A DNA stretch of 64,000 nucleotides from Streptomyces althioticus (GTDB lineage Bacteria; Actinomycetota; Actinomycetes; Streptomycetales; Streptomycetaceae), in the NCBI GenBank assembly GCA_014649355.1, contig BMSW01000004.1, positions 486,220-550,219 of the forward strand, written 5' to 3'. The translations under genes were made by a program, and so were the position numbers. Shown here piece by piece: positions 15,285-23,919 of this stretch. Numbering within the stretch: position 1 is the stretch's first letter; every line of letters begins with the position of its first letter. The notes under the pieces were generated by a model. The model did no database searches, was not told where the DNA came from, and saw only the letters and a list, made by a program, of their open reading frames with translations.

Positions 15285-18200
15285 ATGGCTGGCGAGGACG
15301 TCGACTACGGTCGCGCGACCATCCGGATCGACATCGACGACAGCAGCGCCGATGGCGAGTCGCGTGTCGCCGGCATGCGCATCCAGCGGGCTCTGCTGCG
15401 GGCCACCCGCAGGGTCGGCGAGCAGATGCGCCGGCAGATCCAGCGGGGCCTGTCGGCCGCTCCGGTCACCGTCCGCGTCGAGCCGGACCTGTCCCGTTTC
15501 GACGCCCAGCTCCTGACCGGCCTGCGCTCGCTGACCTCGATCAATGTGCCGGTGGCGCCGGACGTCACCGGCTTCGAGGAGCGTCTGCGGGCACTGCTGG
15601 CGGGCATTGAGGTGCCGGTCCGGGTGGTCCCGGACATGGACGGCTTCAACGACCGCATCCGCGCGCACCGGACGCCGGACGTCAACGTCAACGTCAACCC
15701 GGACACCAACCGGTTCCGGAAGGCGCTCACCGGCCTCACGCGCGTCGCGGGCAAGGTCGGCAAGGGCCTGACGAGCCTCCTCACTTTCGGCGCTGTGGGT
15801 ATCGCCGCGGCGGGCGCCGCCTCGGGCGTCGGGGCGTTCCTCGCGGCGCTCGCACCGGCCGCGGGCATCCTCGCGGCCCTGCCCGCTGTGGTGGCCGGGT
15901 TCGCGGTCGCCTCGAGCACGCTGAAGCTCGCGCTGATGGGCGTCAGCGACGCCTTCGGCGCGGCCCTCACCGGGAACGCGGAGGAGTTCGAGAAGACCCT
16001 CGAGAACCTGTCGCCGGCCGCAAAGTCCGCCGCGCGGGAAGTGCGCGCTTTGAAGCCGGCGTTCGAGGAACTGCGCAACACGGTGCAGAACGCCCTCTTC
16101 AGCCAGCTTGAGGGCCAGATCACGAAGACCGCGAACGCGCTGAGCGGGCCCCTGTCGATGGGCATGACCGCCATTTCGCTGAACTTCGGGCAGGCCGCGG
16201 CCAGCATCCTCAAGTTCCTGCAGAGCGCCCAGGGCGTCGCGGCCGTCACCGACGTGATGCAGGGCACCGAGGCGGCCACGAACGGCCTCGCTGCCGGTCT
16301 CGGCCCGCTCGCGGAGGGCCTGCTGCGCGTCGCGGGCACCGTGTCGGCGGCGTTCGGCGACCGGCTCGGCTCTGCACTGCAGAGCGCCAGCGAAGGCTTC
16401 GGTAACTGGCTGACGGAAGCCTCAGAGTCGGGGCGGGCGGTGCAGTGGGTCGAGACCGCGATCTCCGTGTTCCAGCAGCTCGGGCAGATCGTGTCGAACC
16501 TCGGCAGCATCATCAGCGGCGTCTTCGAGGCCGGTGAGAGCGCGGGCGCCGGGTTTCTGAACAACCTCCAGCTGATCACTGGCCAGATCTCCAAGTTCGT
16601 CAACTCGGAGGAGGGCCAGTCGGCGCTGGCGAACATCTTCTCCACGATCGGCACGATCGCCGCCCAGTTGGGGCCTATCTTCTCAGCTTTGATCACGCAG
16701 GTCGGGCAGATCGCGCCGCTGCTGGCCCCCGTCTTCGAGACCCTGGGCCCGGCCATCGTCGGCGTGATCAACGCGCTGGGCCCGGCCATCCAGGGCATCG
16801 CGCCCGCTCTGCAGGTCGTCGCGGGGGCGCTCGCCGAAGCCTTCGCGGCCATCGGCCCGTCGCTGGGCCCGCTGGGCGAGTCCATCGGCCGAGTGCTGGC
16901 CGCTCTGGCGCCGCTGCTGCCGCTCGTCGGTGAGATCGTCGCCATGCTCGCTGGAGCTTTGGCCCCGGTCTTCTCGACGCTCGCGGCGGCCCTGGCCCCG
17001 GTGATCTCACAGCTGGTCAGCGCCCTCGCGCCGATCCTCCCGACCCTGGCCGCTGCCTTCGCTTCGCTGGTCATCGCGCTGACCCCGCTGGCCACGGGTA
17101 TCGGGGAGGCCCTCGCCCAGCTCATCGCCGGCCTGGCCCCGATCTTCCCGATGCTGGCGCAGGCCGTGGTGCAGCTCGTCGTCGCGCTCGTGCCGCTGAT
17201 CACGCAGCTGACGGCCGCGCTGCTGCCGGTCCTGCCGTCCCTGGTGACGGCGTTCCTGGCGATCGTCAACGCGGTGCTGCCGCTGGTGCCGCAGATCGTC
17301 GCCCTGGTGGCAGCCGTCGCTCCGCTCGTCGGCCATGTGATCACGCTGGTCGCGCCGCTGCTGAAGGTCGCGGCGGCCCTGCTCGGCTGGGCGGCGATCA
17401 ACGTGGTCGTGCCGCTGATCAAGCTGATCGTGGCCGCGCTCGGCGGGTTCCTCGGCATCCTGACGCGGATCGTCAGTGGCGTCACGACGTTCGTCGGCAA
17501 GGTCATCGGCTTCTTCAAGAAGCTCTACAACGACCTCGTCGGTCACAGCATCGTCCCCGACCTGGTCAACGGCGTCGTCGACTGGTTCAAGCGGCTGCCG
17601 CGCCGCGCGGTGGAGGCCCTGGCCTCGCTGGTGTCTTCGATCCTCGGGCCGTTCAAGCGGGCGGCGTCGGCCGCGCTCGGGCGTGCCCGGTCGTTCGTGA
17701 CCGAGGCCGTCAACGTCATTAAGCGGCTGCCGAACCGCGCCAAGGAGGGCCTGGGCAGCCTGACGAGCACCCTCGTCAACGCGGGCAAGGACCTCATCCG
17801 AGGCATGATCAACGGCATCAAGCAGATGGCCGGTGAGCTGGTCTCGGCCGCCAAGGGCGTCGTGAAGGGCGCCGTCGACGGCGCGAAGAAGCTCCTCGGC
17901 ATCAGCTCGCCGTCGAAAGTCTTCGCACAGATTGGCCGCGACACGGGCCGCGGCTTCATCGAGGGCCTGACCGGCACCCAGGCGAAGATCAAGTCCACGG
18001 GCGACAAGGTCGCCAACAGCATCATCAAGGCGTTCGAGAAGCTGAAGCCGTCCAAGATGGACGACTTCCTGGTGATGCTGATCGACCGCAGCAACAAGAA
18101 CCTGCTGCGGCTGGCGGCGCAGCGGGACAAGCTGGCGAAGAAGATCGAAGAGGCCAACAAGTTCGCGACGGAGACCACGAAGTCGACGCTGGAGGCGTTC

Positions 18201-18986
18201 TCCCTCAGCAACCTCGTCCAGGGGCAGGAGGCGTTCACCGCGCAGACCATCACGGCCGGCCTGGAGGACGCCGTGAAGCGGGTACGGGGCTTCTCCGCCG
18301 ACCTGAACAAGCTCGCCCGCCGAGGGCTGCGGAAGGACCTGCTGGAGCAGATCATCGGCCTCGGCCCGGAGCAGGGCGCGCAGATGGCCGAGGTGCTCGC
18401 CTCCACGACGGGCGACCAGCTGAAGCGGATCAACGCCTTGCAGACGACGCTGTCGAAGGTGTCGACGACGTTCGGCCGGACCAGCGCCGACGTGCTGTTC
18501 GACGCCGGGAAGCAGGCGAGCAAGGGCTTCCTCGCCGGTCTGGAGGCCGAACGCAAGGGCATCGAGCGGCTGATGGTGCAGATCGCGAAGGCACTGCAGA
18601 AGTCCATCCGAAGTGCGCTCGGGATCCGCAGCCCCTCGGTGGTGATGCGGCGCATCGGTGAGATGACGATGGCCGGTCTGCAGGTGGGTCTGGTGCGGAG
18701 GCTGTCGGCGCTGGAGGCGTCGGCGGGGACGGCGGCCCGCACGATGGTGCGCGCCGTGTCCTCGGAGATGGCGGGGATGCCCGGCTTCGGGGCGGGCGAG
18801 GTGGTGCCGCTGACGAGGGGTCGGCGCCTGAGCCGGAACACCGACGACTGGCTGGCGCCCGGGCGCGGCCGTGCGGGCGGGGACGTGGTCCATAACCACA
18901 CCTGGAACATCCGGGAGGTGGGCGACGCGCATGTGACAGCGAAGCGGGTCCTCGACCGGTTCGTGCTCGCGGCAGGAGTGAGCTGA
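15285..18986 (+). CDS. Tail tape measure protein
   Basis: 1,233 residues, by far the longest helical phage protein here, placed right after the G/GT chaperones. The start is the ATG at 15285 after leader copy 4; an upstream in-frame GTG at 15273 lies inside the hairpin. Residues about 150-210 and 390-770 contain many Ala/Leu/Val-rich hydrophobic helices separated by P-x-L/I repeats, as in tape measures of siphoviruses that cross the host membrane. A second amphipathic helical section and an S-P-S-K/V-V motif pair follow (near 890 and 1120). It sets tail length and may aid DNA passage. Confidence 0.92.
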   Translation: MAGEDVDYGRATIRIDIDDSSADGESRVAGMRIQRALLRATRRVGEQMRRQIQRGLSAAPVTVRVEPDLSRFDAQLLTGLRSLTSINVPVAPDVTGFEERLRALLAGIEVPVRVVPDMDGFNDRIRAHRTPDVNVNVNPDTNRFRKALTGLTRVAGKVGKGLTSLLTFGAVGIAAAGAASGVGAFLAALAPAAGILAALPAVVAGFAVASSTLKLALMGVSDAFGAALTGNAEEFEKTLENLSPAAKSAAREVRALKPAFEELRNTVQNALFSQLEGQITKTANALSGPLSMGMTAISLNFGQAAASILKFLQSAQGVAAVTDVMQGTEAATNGLAAGLGPLAEGLLRVAGTVSAAFGDRLGSALQSASEGFGNWLTEASESGRAVQWVETAISVFQQLGQIVSNLGSIISGVFEAGESAGAGFLNNLQLITGQISKFVNSEEGQSALANIFSTIGTIAAQLGPIFSALITQVGQIAPLLAPVFETLGPAIVGVINALGPAIQGIAPALQVVAGALAEAFAAIGPSLGPLGESIGRVLAALAPLLPLVGEIVAMLAGALAPVFSTLAAALAPVISQLVSALAPILPTLAAAFASLVIALTPLATGIGEALAQLIAGLAPIFPMLAQAVVQLVVALVPLITQLTAALLPVLPSLVTAFLAIVNAVLPLVPQIVALVAAVAPLVGHVITLVAPLLKVAAALLGWAAINVVVPLIKLIVAALGGFLGILTRIVSGVTTFVGKVIGFFKKLYNDLVGHSIVPDLVNGVVDWFKRLPRRAVEALASLVSSILGPFKRAASAALGRARSFVTEAVNVIKRLPNRAKEGLGSLTSTLVNAGKDLIRGMINGIKQMAGELVSAAKGVVKGAVDGAKKLLGISSPSKVFAQIGRDTGRGFIEGLTGTQAKIKSTGDKVANSIIKAFEKLKPSKMDDFLVMLIDRSNKNLLRLAAQRDKLAKKIEEANKFATETTKSTLEAFSLSNLVQGQEAFTAQTITAGLEDAVKRVRGFSADLNKLARRGLRKDLLEQIIGLGPEQGAQMAEVLASTTGDQLKRINALQTTLSKVSTTFGRTSADVLFDAGKQASKGFLAGLEAERKGIERLMVQIAKALQKSIRSALGIRSPSVVMRRIGEMTMAGLQVGLVRRLSALEASAGTAARTMVRAVSSEMAGMPGFGAGEVVPLTRGRRLSRNTDDWLAPGRGRAGGDVVHNHTWNIREVGDAHVTAKRVLDRFVLAAGVS

Positions 18987-20302
18987 TGGCGACCGACTGG
19001 TATCTGAACTTCGGCGGGGTGGAGGTGGCCAACCACGCCCGTCTGTCCGCGTACATCGACTCGGTGGGCTCCCCGCTGACGTCGTACGGCGGGTGTGGCT
19101 GCCCGACGTTCGGGGCGGAGACCCTCGGCGACCTGCCGTACACGGAGCCCGGCGACGAGGACAGCCCCGCACCGTGGTTTGATCCGGACGTCCCGGAGTC
19201 CGCCGAGTTCGCCGGGATCATGGTCTTGGAGATCGACGGCCTGGACGACTTCCCTGTGCAGCGCACCGTTGCGGGCGGGCTCGCCGGGGGCGGGACGATC
19301 GGGCCGGCGCGGGCGCTGCCCCGCACGATCACCGTGACGGCGCTCGTTCTTGGCTCGACCTGCTGCGGTGTGGACTACGGACGGCACTGGCTGGAGCAGG
19401 TCCTGCAAGGCTGCACGGCCGGCGAGTGCGACGGCGACTGCCTCGTCGTCTACAACTGCTGCCCCGGTGAGGAGCTGGATGCGGAGACGTTCAACGAGCG
19501 GCACCGGCGGACCCTGCGCAGGGTGGCGCTGGTGGACGGGCCGCGGGTGACCGCGCGGTCCGGTGACGGCTGCCAGGTTGGCGAGTGCCAGTCCGGGGCG
19601 GACATCCTGACCGTGGAGTTCGTGATGACCGCGGCGGTGCCGTGGCTGTGGACGGACCCGCTGCCGGTACTGGAGGTCACCCCGCCGATCGACCTGGACG
19701 GCACGTGCGTCGAGTGGTGCGTGCACCCCACCGGCGAGGACTGCCCCGGAGGCTGCCGGTTCGCGGCCTGCGTCGACCCGACGGCCGCGTGTGCCGACCC
19801 GCTGTGCAAGCCGGATGCGCCGCCGCTGCCCGGCTCCCCGCTGAACACCTGCTTCTGCGTGCCGCTGGCGGCGGAACGCGCCTGCTACGAGCTGGACCTG
19901 ACGTCCCGCCCGAACTGGAGCAGCGACGTCCCGATCATCACGGTGCGGGCCGGGTCGAGCGACCTGCGGAACCTGACGATCGAGATTTACGAACAGGGCG
20001 AGGACGGCATGAGCTGCGAGGAGGTCGCCGACCTCAACCGCTGCTCGCCGCACTCCTACTTCCATGTGGCGTTCGTCCCGGCCGGTGGCGCCGTCACCCT
20101 GGACGGGCAGACGGGCCGCGCCGTCGTCGAGTGCGGCGGCGTGTGCGAGACGAGCCCCGACGTCTACGGCCGGGACGGCATGCCCGCGGTGTACCGGACG
20201 CTCGACTGCGCCAGCTACTGCCTGTGCCTGTCGACCGACATCGAGAACCCGCCGTCTCTGGACGCCGTGGTGTCGGTCAGCGTGTCCGGGCGGGGGCGGT
20301 AA
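18986..20302 (+). CDS. Cys-rich distal tail protein (Dit-like position)
   Basis: A 438-residue protein whose ATG overlaps the tape measure stop. The first protein after the tape measure is usually the distal tail protein that forms the baseplate ring. The N-terminal W-Y-L-N-F-G-G-V-E-V-A-N and a central T-I-T-V-T-A-L-V-L strand fit that class. I count 28 cysteines, mostly in C-x(2-4)-C pairs concentrated in two regions (near 130-215 and 230-300). Such density is unusual for a cytoplasmically assembled protein and suggests zinc clusters or disulfides. It overlaps the next gene by one base. Confidence 0.7.
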   Translation: MATDWYLNFGGVEVANHARLSAYIDSVGSPLTSYGGCGCPTFGAETLGDLPYTEPGDEDSPAPWFDPDVPESAEFAGIMVLEIDGLDDFPVQRTVAGGLAGGGTIGPARALPRTITVTALVLGSTCCGVDYGRHWLEQVLQGCTAGECDGDCLVVYNCCPGEELDAETFNERHRRTLRRVALVDGPRVTARSGDGCQVGECQSGADILTVEFVMTAAVPWLWTDPLPVLEVTPPIDLDGTCVEWCVHPTGEDCPGGCRFAACVDPTAACADPLCKPDAPPLPGSPLNTCFCVPLAAERACYELDLTSRPNWSSDVPIITVRAGSSDLRNLTIEIYEQGEDGMSCEEVADLNRCSPHSYFHVAFVPAGGAVTLDGQTGRAVVECGGVCETSPDVYGRDGMPAVYRTLDCASYCLCLSTDIENPPSLDAVVSVSVSGRGR

Positions 20303-21342
20303 TGGCCGTCGCCGGCTGCGGTACGCACACCGCGCGGATCGTGTCGCGGAACGGGGCGACGGTCACGACGGCTGAGGTGCTCACGGAAGTGGAGTGGTCG
20401 AGGCTGCTGGACGCCACCAGCTCGGCGCGGGTGGTGATCCAGCCGGACGGGGACTGCTGCAACCGGCTGGCCCGCATCACGTCCTGGGCGCACCGGCTGG
20501 TCATCTTCCGGGACAGCCAGTACGTGTGGGACGGGCCGATCACGAACGTGTCCTGGTCCCTCGGCGAGGTCGAGGTGGCCGCCGAAGACGTCAGCGTGTG
20601 GCTGGACGACCGGGTGCCGCACCAGAACCGGGCGTTCACCAACGTGGACCTGACGGAGATCGCCGCCTGGCTGATCGCCGACGGCTACGCCCCCGACGAC
20701 CCGGGGCACACGGTGCAGATCGTCGGGAAGGCCGGCGTCACCGGCTCCCGCGAGTACTTCACGGGCATCGGCCAGACCGGCGACCATCTGCGGCAGCTCG
20801 CCGAGGCGGGCCTGGACTACACGGTGATCGGCTCGCGGATCCTCCTGCTGCCGGAAACCCACCTGGTCAGCGTGGGCCGCCTGTCGGACACCGACCTGCC
20901 CGAGGGCCTGGAGGTCGCCGAGGACGGCAAGAGCCTGGTGACGCGGTGGATCGTCGCGGGCAGCGAGGAATCCGGGGTGGTCGGCTCGGCGGGCGGCGTG
21001 GACCCGGTGTACGGGCTGCACGAGCGGTACGCCGAGATGACCGAGATCACCGACGCGGCGTCGGCGCAGCAGGCCGCGCTGGCACGCCACCGGGTGTCGT
21101 CGGCTGTGCCGGTGTTCATCGACACCCGCGAGGTGACGATCTCGCCGCTGGCGAACCTCGACGTGCCGAAGCTCGTGCCGGGGTGGGCGCTGGACGTCAC
21201 GAGCGCGGGCACCTGCCGCAAGGTGTCGGCGCGGCTGAAGATCGTGGGCGTGCGGGTGCAGGAGACCGCCGGGAGCGACAGCTCGCCCGGCTCGGAGAGC
21301 GTGCAGGTGCAGGTGGCGGCGACAGCGGTGGAGGCGGCGTAG
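20302..21342 (+). CDS. Minor tail protein (tail-hub position)
   Basis: 346 residues starting at ATG 20302, overlapping the previous stop. Motifs include V-S-R-N-G-A, an R-V-V-I-Q-P-D-G strand, V-W-D-G-P-I-T-N-V and a later W-A-L-D-V-T segment, the usual outline of actinophage minor tail proteins that follow the distal tail protein and correspond to the tail hub. It would anchor the fibres and may contact the host envelope. No peptidase motif is seen. Confidence 0.7.
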   Translation: MAVAGCGTHTARIVSRNGATVTTAEVLTEVEWSRLLDATSSARVVIQPDGDCCNRLARITSWAHRLVIFRDSQYVWDGPITNVSWSLGEVEVAAEDVSVWLDDRVPHQNRAFTNVDLTEIAAWLIADGYAPDDPGHTVQIVGKAGVTGSREYFTGIGQTGDHLRQLAEAGLDYTVIGSRILLLPETHLVSVGRLSDTDLPEGLEVAEDGKSLVTRWIVAGSEESGVVGSAGGVDPVYGLHERYAEMTEITDAASAQQAALARHRVSSAVPVFIDTREVTISPLANLDVPKLVPGWALDVTSAGTCRKVSARLKIVGVRVQETAGSDSSPGSESVQVQVAATAVEAA

Positions 21343-21786
21343 ATGGCTATCCGTGGAACCCCGGCCCGGCGTGTGGTGGGCAATCCGCTCGCCGGCGTGC
21401 TGCGGGGCCTGGACCAGCGCACGCGCGTCGCCGCCCGTACCCGCGTGACCGGCGCCCGCGAAGAGGATCCCGTCCCGCCCGCCTCCGCCCGCGTGGCGCA
21501 GCCGGTGGGGCCGGCGGCCGCCGTGGTGACCACCGGCGAGGACGGGCGGGTCCAGTGGGTGTTCCCCGCCCCGTTCGCGGCGGCCCCCGCCGTGTCTGCG
21601 GTCGCTGTCGACCCCGAGCCGGGCGACGACGAGCGCACGGTGTGGGCGGTGGTGGAGGAGGTCACCTCCTGGTGCCTGGTGGTGCGGGCGTGGCGCACCC
21701 GGCCGCGCCGGGGCGTGGGGGTGGCGGAGCCGTGCGGGCCGGGTGTGCGCGTCCACGTCACGGCGACCGCCGCGGGGGGCGGCTAA
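21343..21786 (+). CDS. Tail protein with C-terminal beta-sandwich domain
   Basis: A 147-residue protein beginning on the base after the previous stop. The basic N-terminal 60 residues (P-A-R-R-V-V-G-N, repeated V-A-A-R-T-R) may dock to the tail. The remainder is a beta-sandwich with E-D-G-R-V-Q-W-V-F-P, a P-A-V-S-A-V-A-V strand and a closing V-R-V-H-V-T-A-T, the same strand pattern as the protein at 7,098. Its TAA stop (21784-21786) lies within the -10-like hexamer of leader copy 5. A receptor-binding role is inferred. Confidence 0.65.
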   Translation: MAIRGTPARRVVGNPLAGVLRGLDQRTRVAARTRVTGAREEDPVPPASARVAQPVGPAAAVVTTGEDGRVQWVFPAPFAAAPAVSAVAVDPEPGDDERTVWAVVEEVTSWCLVVRAWRTRPRRGVGVAEPCGPGVRVHVTATAAGGG

Positions 21787-21841
21787 CCTCGTCTGCGCCG
21801 CTGGTTGTGGGCCGGGCGAGGTTTCTTCTCCTGGAGCGCGC
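21784..21841 (+). promoter_or_regulatory. Leader element copy 5: TAACCT, conserved box, weak hairpin
   Basis: TAACCT (21784-21789) overlaps the stop of the previous gene. The box is at 21798-21817 with the TGTG loop variant. GCG (21816-21818) can pair with CGC (21839-21841) just before the ATG at 21842, with an inner AGG/CCT pair. This is the weakest of the seven hairpins. Confidence 0.65.
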
Positions 21842-22567
21842 ATGGCGACCAGCGTTTGTGTGGACAGCGACTACTTCGACGTCGGTGACGACGGCCGGCT
21901 CACGATGGTCCCCGGAAGTCTCGGACTGCGGGAGGTCCTGTACTTCAAGGAGCCGGGCACCCACGAGTTCAGCAAAGCGGCGTACCCGTGGCTGGCGCGC
22001 ATCTTCGTGCGGGTGCAGGCGGCCGGCGGTGGCTCTGCGGGGGCGCGGGCGAACGCGGCCCAGTTCTGTGCGTCGCCGGGCGCCGCGGGCGGCGGCTACG
22101 CGGAGCGGCTCGTCGAGGCGTCGTCGCTCGGCGCGACGGAAACCATCGTCGTCGGCGCGGGCGGCGCCGCGGGAACGCCGACCGTGGACGGCGGCCCCGG
22201 CGGCAACTCGTCGTTCGGTGGCCTGTGCACGGCGAACGGCGGCAACGGCGGGCAGGCCGTCATGACGAGCGGCGACAGCCTGATCGCGTACTCGGGCACG
22301 GCGGGCCCGCTCGGCGGCATCGGCGACATCACCCAGGGCGGCGGTGCGGGAGGCGGCTGCTTCCGCCTGACGGGCAACCAGGGCCACTCGGGGCCGGGCG
22401 GAGAGAGCAGGCTCGGGCACGGCGGCTTCCAGCGGGCCTCGACGGGCTCGGGCGGTGCGGGCCGTGGCTGGGGCGGCGGCGCGGGCGGCTCCTGCGCCCG
22501 CGACGGCGACACCGTGAACGGCACCGCCGGCCAGGACGGCGTGGTCATCCTGTACCTGTACGGATGA
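21842..22567 (+). CDS. Glycine-rich tail-fibre protein, cassette 2
   Basis: 241 residues from ATG 21842. After an acidic N-terminus with D-S-D-Y-F-D-V-G-D-D-G, the protein becomes a Gly-rich beta domain with A-A-G-G-G-S-A-G, G-G-G-Y-A-E-R-L-V-E-A and I-V-V-G-A-G-G-A-A-G-T-P motifs. The same order is found in the C-terminal half of the collagen-like protein at 253-1575. It lacks the collagen stalk. Such domains occur at fibre tips, and a host-binding role is inferred. A long spacer with repeats follows. Confidence 0.75.
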   Translation: MATSVCVDSDYFDVGDDGRLTMVPGSLGLREVLYFKEPGTHEFSKAAYPWLARIFVRVQAAGGGSAGARANAAQFCASPGAAGGGYAERLVEASSLGATETIVVGAGGAAGTPTVDGGPGGNSSFGGLCTANGGNGGQAVMTSGDSLIAYSGTAGPLGGIGDITQGGGAGGGCFRLTGNQGHSGPGGESRLGHGGFQRASTGSGGAGRGWGGGAGGSCARDGDTVNGTAGQDGVVILYLYG

Positions 22568-22585
22568 GGGCTGTCCGGACACCGT

Positions 22586-22681
22586 GTCCGGACGGTATCC
22601 GGTCAGGTCACGGCCGATGTCCGGGCCTGTGCCCGGATGTGTCCGGACGGTGCTCCGGGGACGCGTCCGGACGGTATCCGG
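22586..22681 (+). repeat. Repeats of GTCCGGACGGTATCCGG in the spacer before the cassette 2 fibre
   Basis: Two identical 17-base copies lie at 22586-22602 and 22665-22681, and a variant with a one-base insertion at 22641-22658. Each contains the palindrome TCCGGA, and a further GTCCGGAC is at 22573-22580. The array lies directly upstream of leader copy 6. It could bind a regulator or represent recombination residue. Confidence 0.8.
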
Positions 22682-22686
22682 GAGGG

Positions 22687-22758
22687 CCGTCGATACACTC
22701 GACGGTGCGCCGCTGGTGCTAGGCCGGGCCACAGACTGCGACCCCCAGGGAGGGGCCT
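22687..22758 (+). promoter_or_regulatory. Leader element copy 6: dyad around -10, conserved box, start codon in stem
   Basis: TACACT (22694-22699) is flanked by the inverted repeat CCGTCGA / TCGACGG (22687-22705). The box is at 22710-22729 with the GCTA loop variant. GCCACAG (22728-22734) pairs perfectly with CTGTGGC (22757-22763), which contains the GTG start codon (22759-22761). The ribosome site GGAGG lies in the loop. Confidence 0.8.
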
Positions 22759-23589
22759 GTGGCGAGGTGTGGGTGCGGCGGCGGGCTGTGCAACTGCTCG
22801 GTCGTCGCCGGCGAGAACGTCACCGTCGGCGGGTCCGGGAGCCCCGCCAACCCGTACACGGTGTCAGCGAACGTGGGCTGCGACGCGGTGCGGCCGTGCC
22901 TGTCGGGTGGCGACGGCATCGCCTACGACGCGGGCACGGGCGTGATCGGCGCGGCCGTCAGCCCGGCGCCCGGGAACAACCTGGCAGTCGGACCGGATGG
23001 GCTGTTCGTGCCGACCGGCGCGGCGACCGTCAGCACCGGCTGCGGCCTGACCGGCGACGGCTCGGGCGGCGCGCCCGTGGCGGCCGCCGTCGGCACCTGG
23101 CCGTACCCGTGCGACCCGGACGCGGCCGGCGGTGTCGTCGTGTGCGACTCCAACGGGGTGCTGCGCGGCGAGCCCCGCGGGCAGATCAACTTCTTCCAGG
23201 TCACCGAGACCAGGGCGTACGCGGATCTGGCCGTGCCGAACGAGCTGACCGTCGTCGATACCTTCGAGCTGGCGATCACGAACCCGGACGCGTGCCGTCC
23301 GGCCACGGTTCTCGTGGAGCGCGAGGTGGACGTGGACTTCGTGCTGCCCGCCGGTGCCGGGGCGTCGTACGGGCACGACACCGACCAGATGTACTACCTG
23401 CGGAACACCGGCTCGTCGACGATGAACGACGCGCACACGCAGACGACGAAGCTGTACCAGTACGTGGCGGCGCTCGCGCCGGGCGCGGGAGCGAACATTC
23501 TGCTGCCGGTCAGCATGGACCGCGGCAGCGGTGGCGCGACGTACAACAGGATCCAAGTGTTCATCCGCGCCATCCTCATCAGCCTGTAG
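22759..23589 (+). CDS. Tail-fibre protein, cassette 2 (paralogue of 7,477)
   Basis: 276 residues from GTG 22759. The N-terminus is Cys/Gly-rich (C-G-C-G-G-G-L-C-N-C). One D-G-I-A-Y-D-A-G-T-G module is followed by T-G-C-G-L-T-G-D-G and a C-terminal 180-residue domain closely similar to that of the fibre at 7,477-8,721. It is shorter because it lacks two N-terminal modules. The partner gene behind it is duplicated too. Two versions of one fibre in a single virus could widen host range or form a hetero-oligomer. Its start codon is buried in the leader hairpin. Confidence 0.8.
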   Translation: MARCGCGGGLCNCSVVAGENVTVGGSGSPANPYTVSANVGCDAVRPCLSGGDGIAYDAGTGVIGAAVSPAPGNNLAVGPDGLFVPTGAATVSTGCGLTGDGSGGAPVAAAVGTWPYPCDPDAAGGVVVCDSNGVLRGEPRGQINFFQVTETRAYADLAVPNELTVVDTFELAITNPDACRPATVLVEREVDVDFVLPAGAGASYGHDTDQMYYLRNTGSSTMNDAHTQTTKLYQYVAALAPGAGANILLPVSMDRGSGGATYNRIQVFIRAILISL

Positions 23590-23597
23590 GGAGCAGC

Positions 23598-23918
23598 ATG
23601 GCCACCATGACGATCGCCGGTGTGCGGCCGGCCGGACAGCTGGTCGACGCCTACGTGCTGTACGACGACGGCACGGCGTCCCACATGCAGGTCCTCGAGG
23701 GCCAGGAGCCGCGGCTCGCGCGGCCGGGCCGGTTCGTCACCGCCGAGGAGTACGCGGCGCGTCTGCAGGAGCTGCACGTCCAGAACGCCGCGTACGTGGC
23801 CGGGCTGGAGGCCGCCGACGAGGCCCGGCATCGGGCGGACTTCGAGGCGCTGGTCGGCCTGGGCGTACCGGAGGGCAGCGCGCGCCGTATGGCGGGCTTC
23901 CACGACGGGCAGCGCTGA
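23598..23918 (+). CDS. Small fibre-partner protein, cassette 2
   Basis: 106 residues from ATG 23598, with GGGAG 5 bases upstream. It is paralogous to the protein at 8,734-9,042: Y-D-D-G-T-A-S-H, R-P-G-R-F-V-T-A-E-E-Y, Y-V-A-G-L-E-A-A-D-E-A-R and a final V-P-E-G-S-A-R-R. It follows its fibre by eight bases, as in cassette 1. A chaperone or adaptor role is inferred from this linkage. Confidence 0.75.
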   Translation: MATMTIAGVRPAGQLVDAYVLYDDGTASHMQVLEGQEPRLARPGRFVTAEEYAARLQELHVQNAAYVAGLEAADEARHRADFEALVGLGVPEGSARRMAGFHDGQR

Positions 23919-23919
23919 C

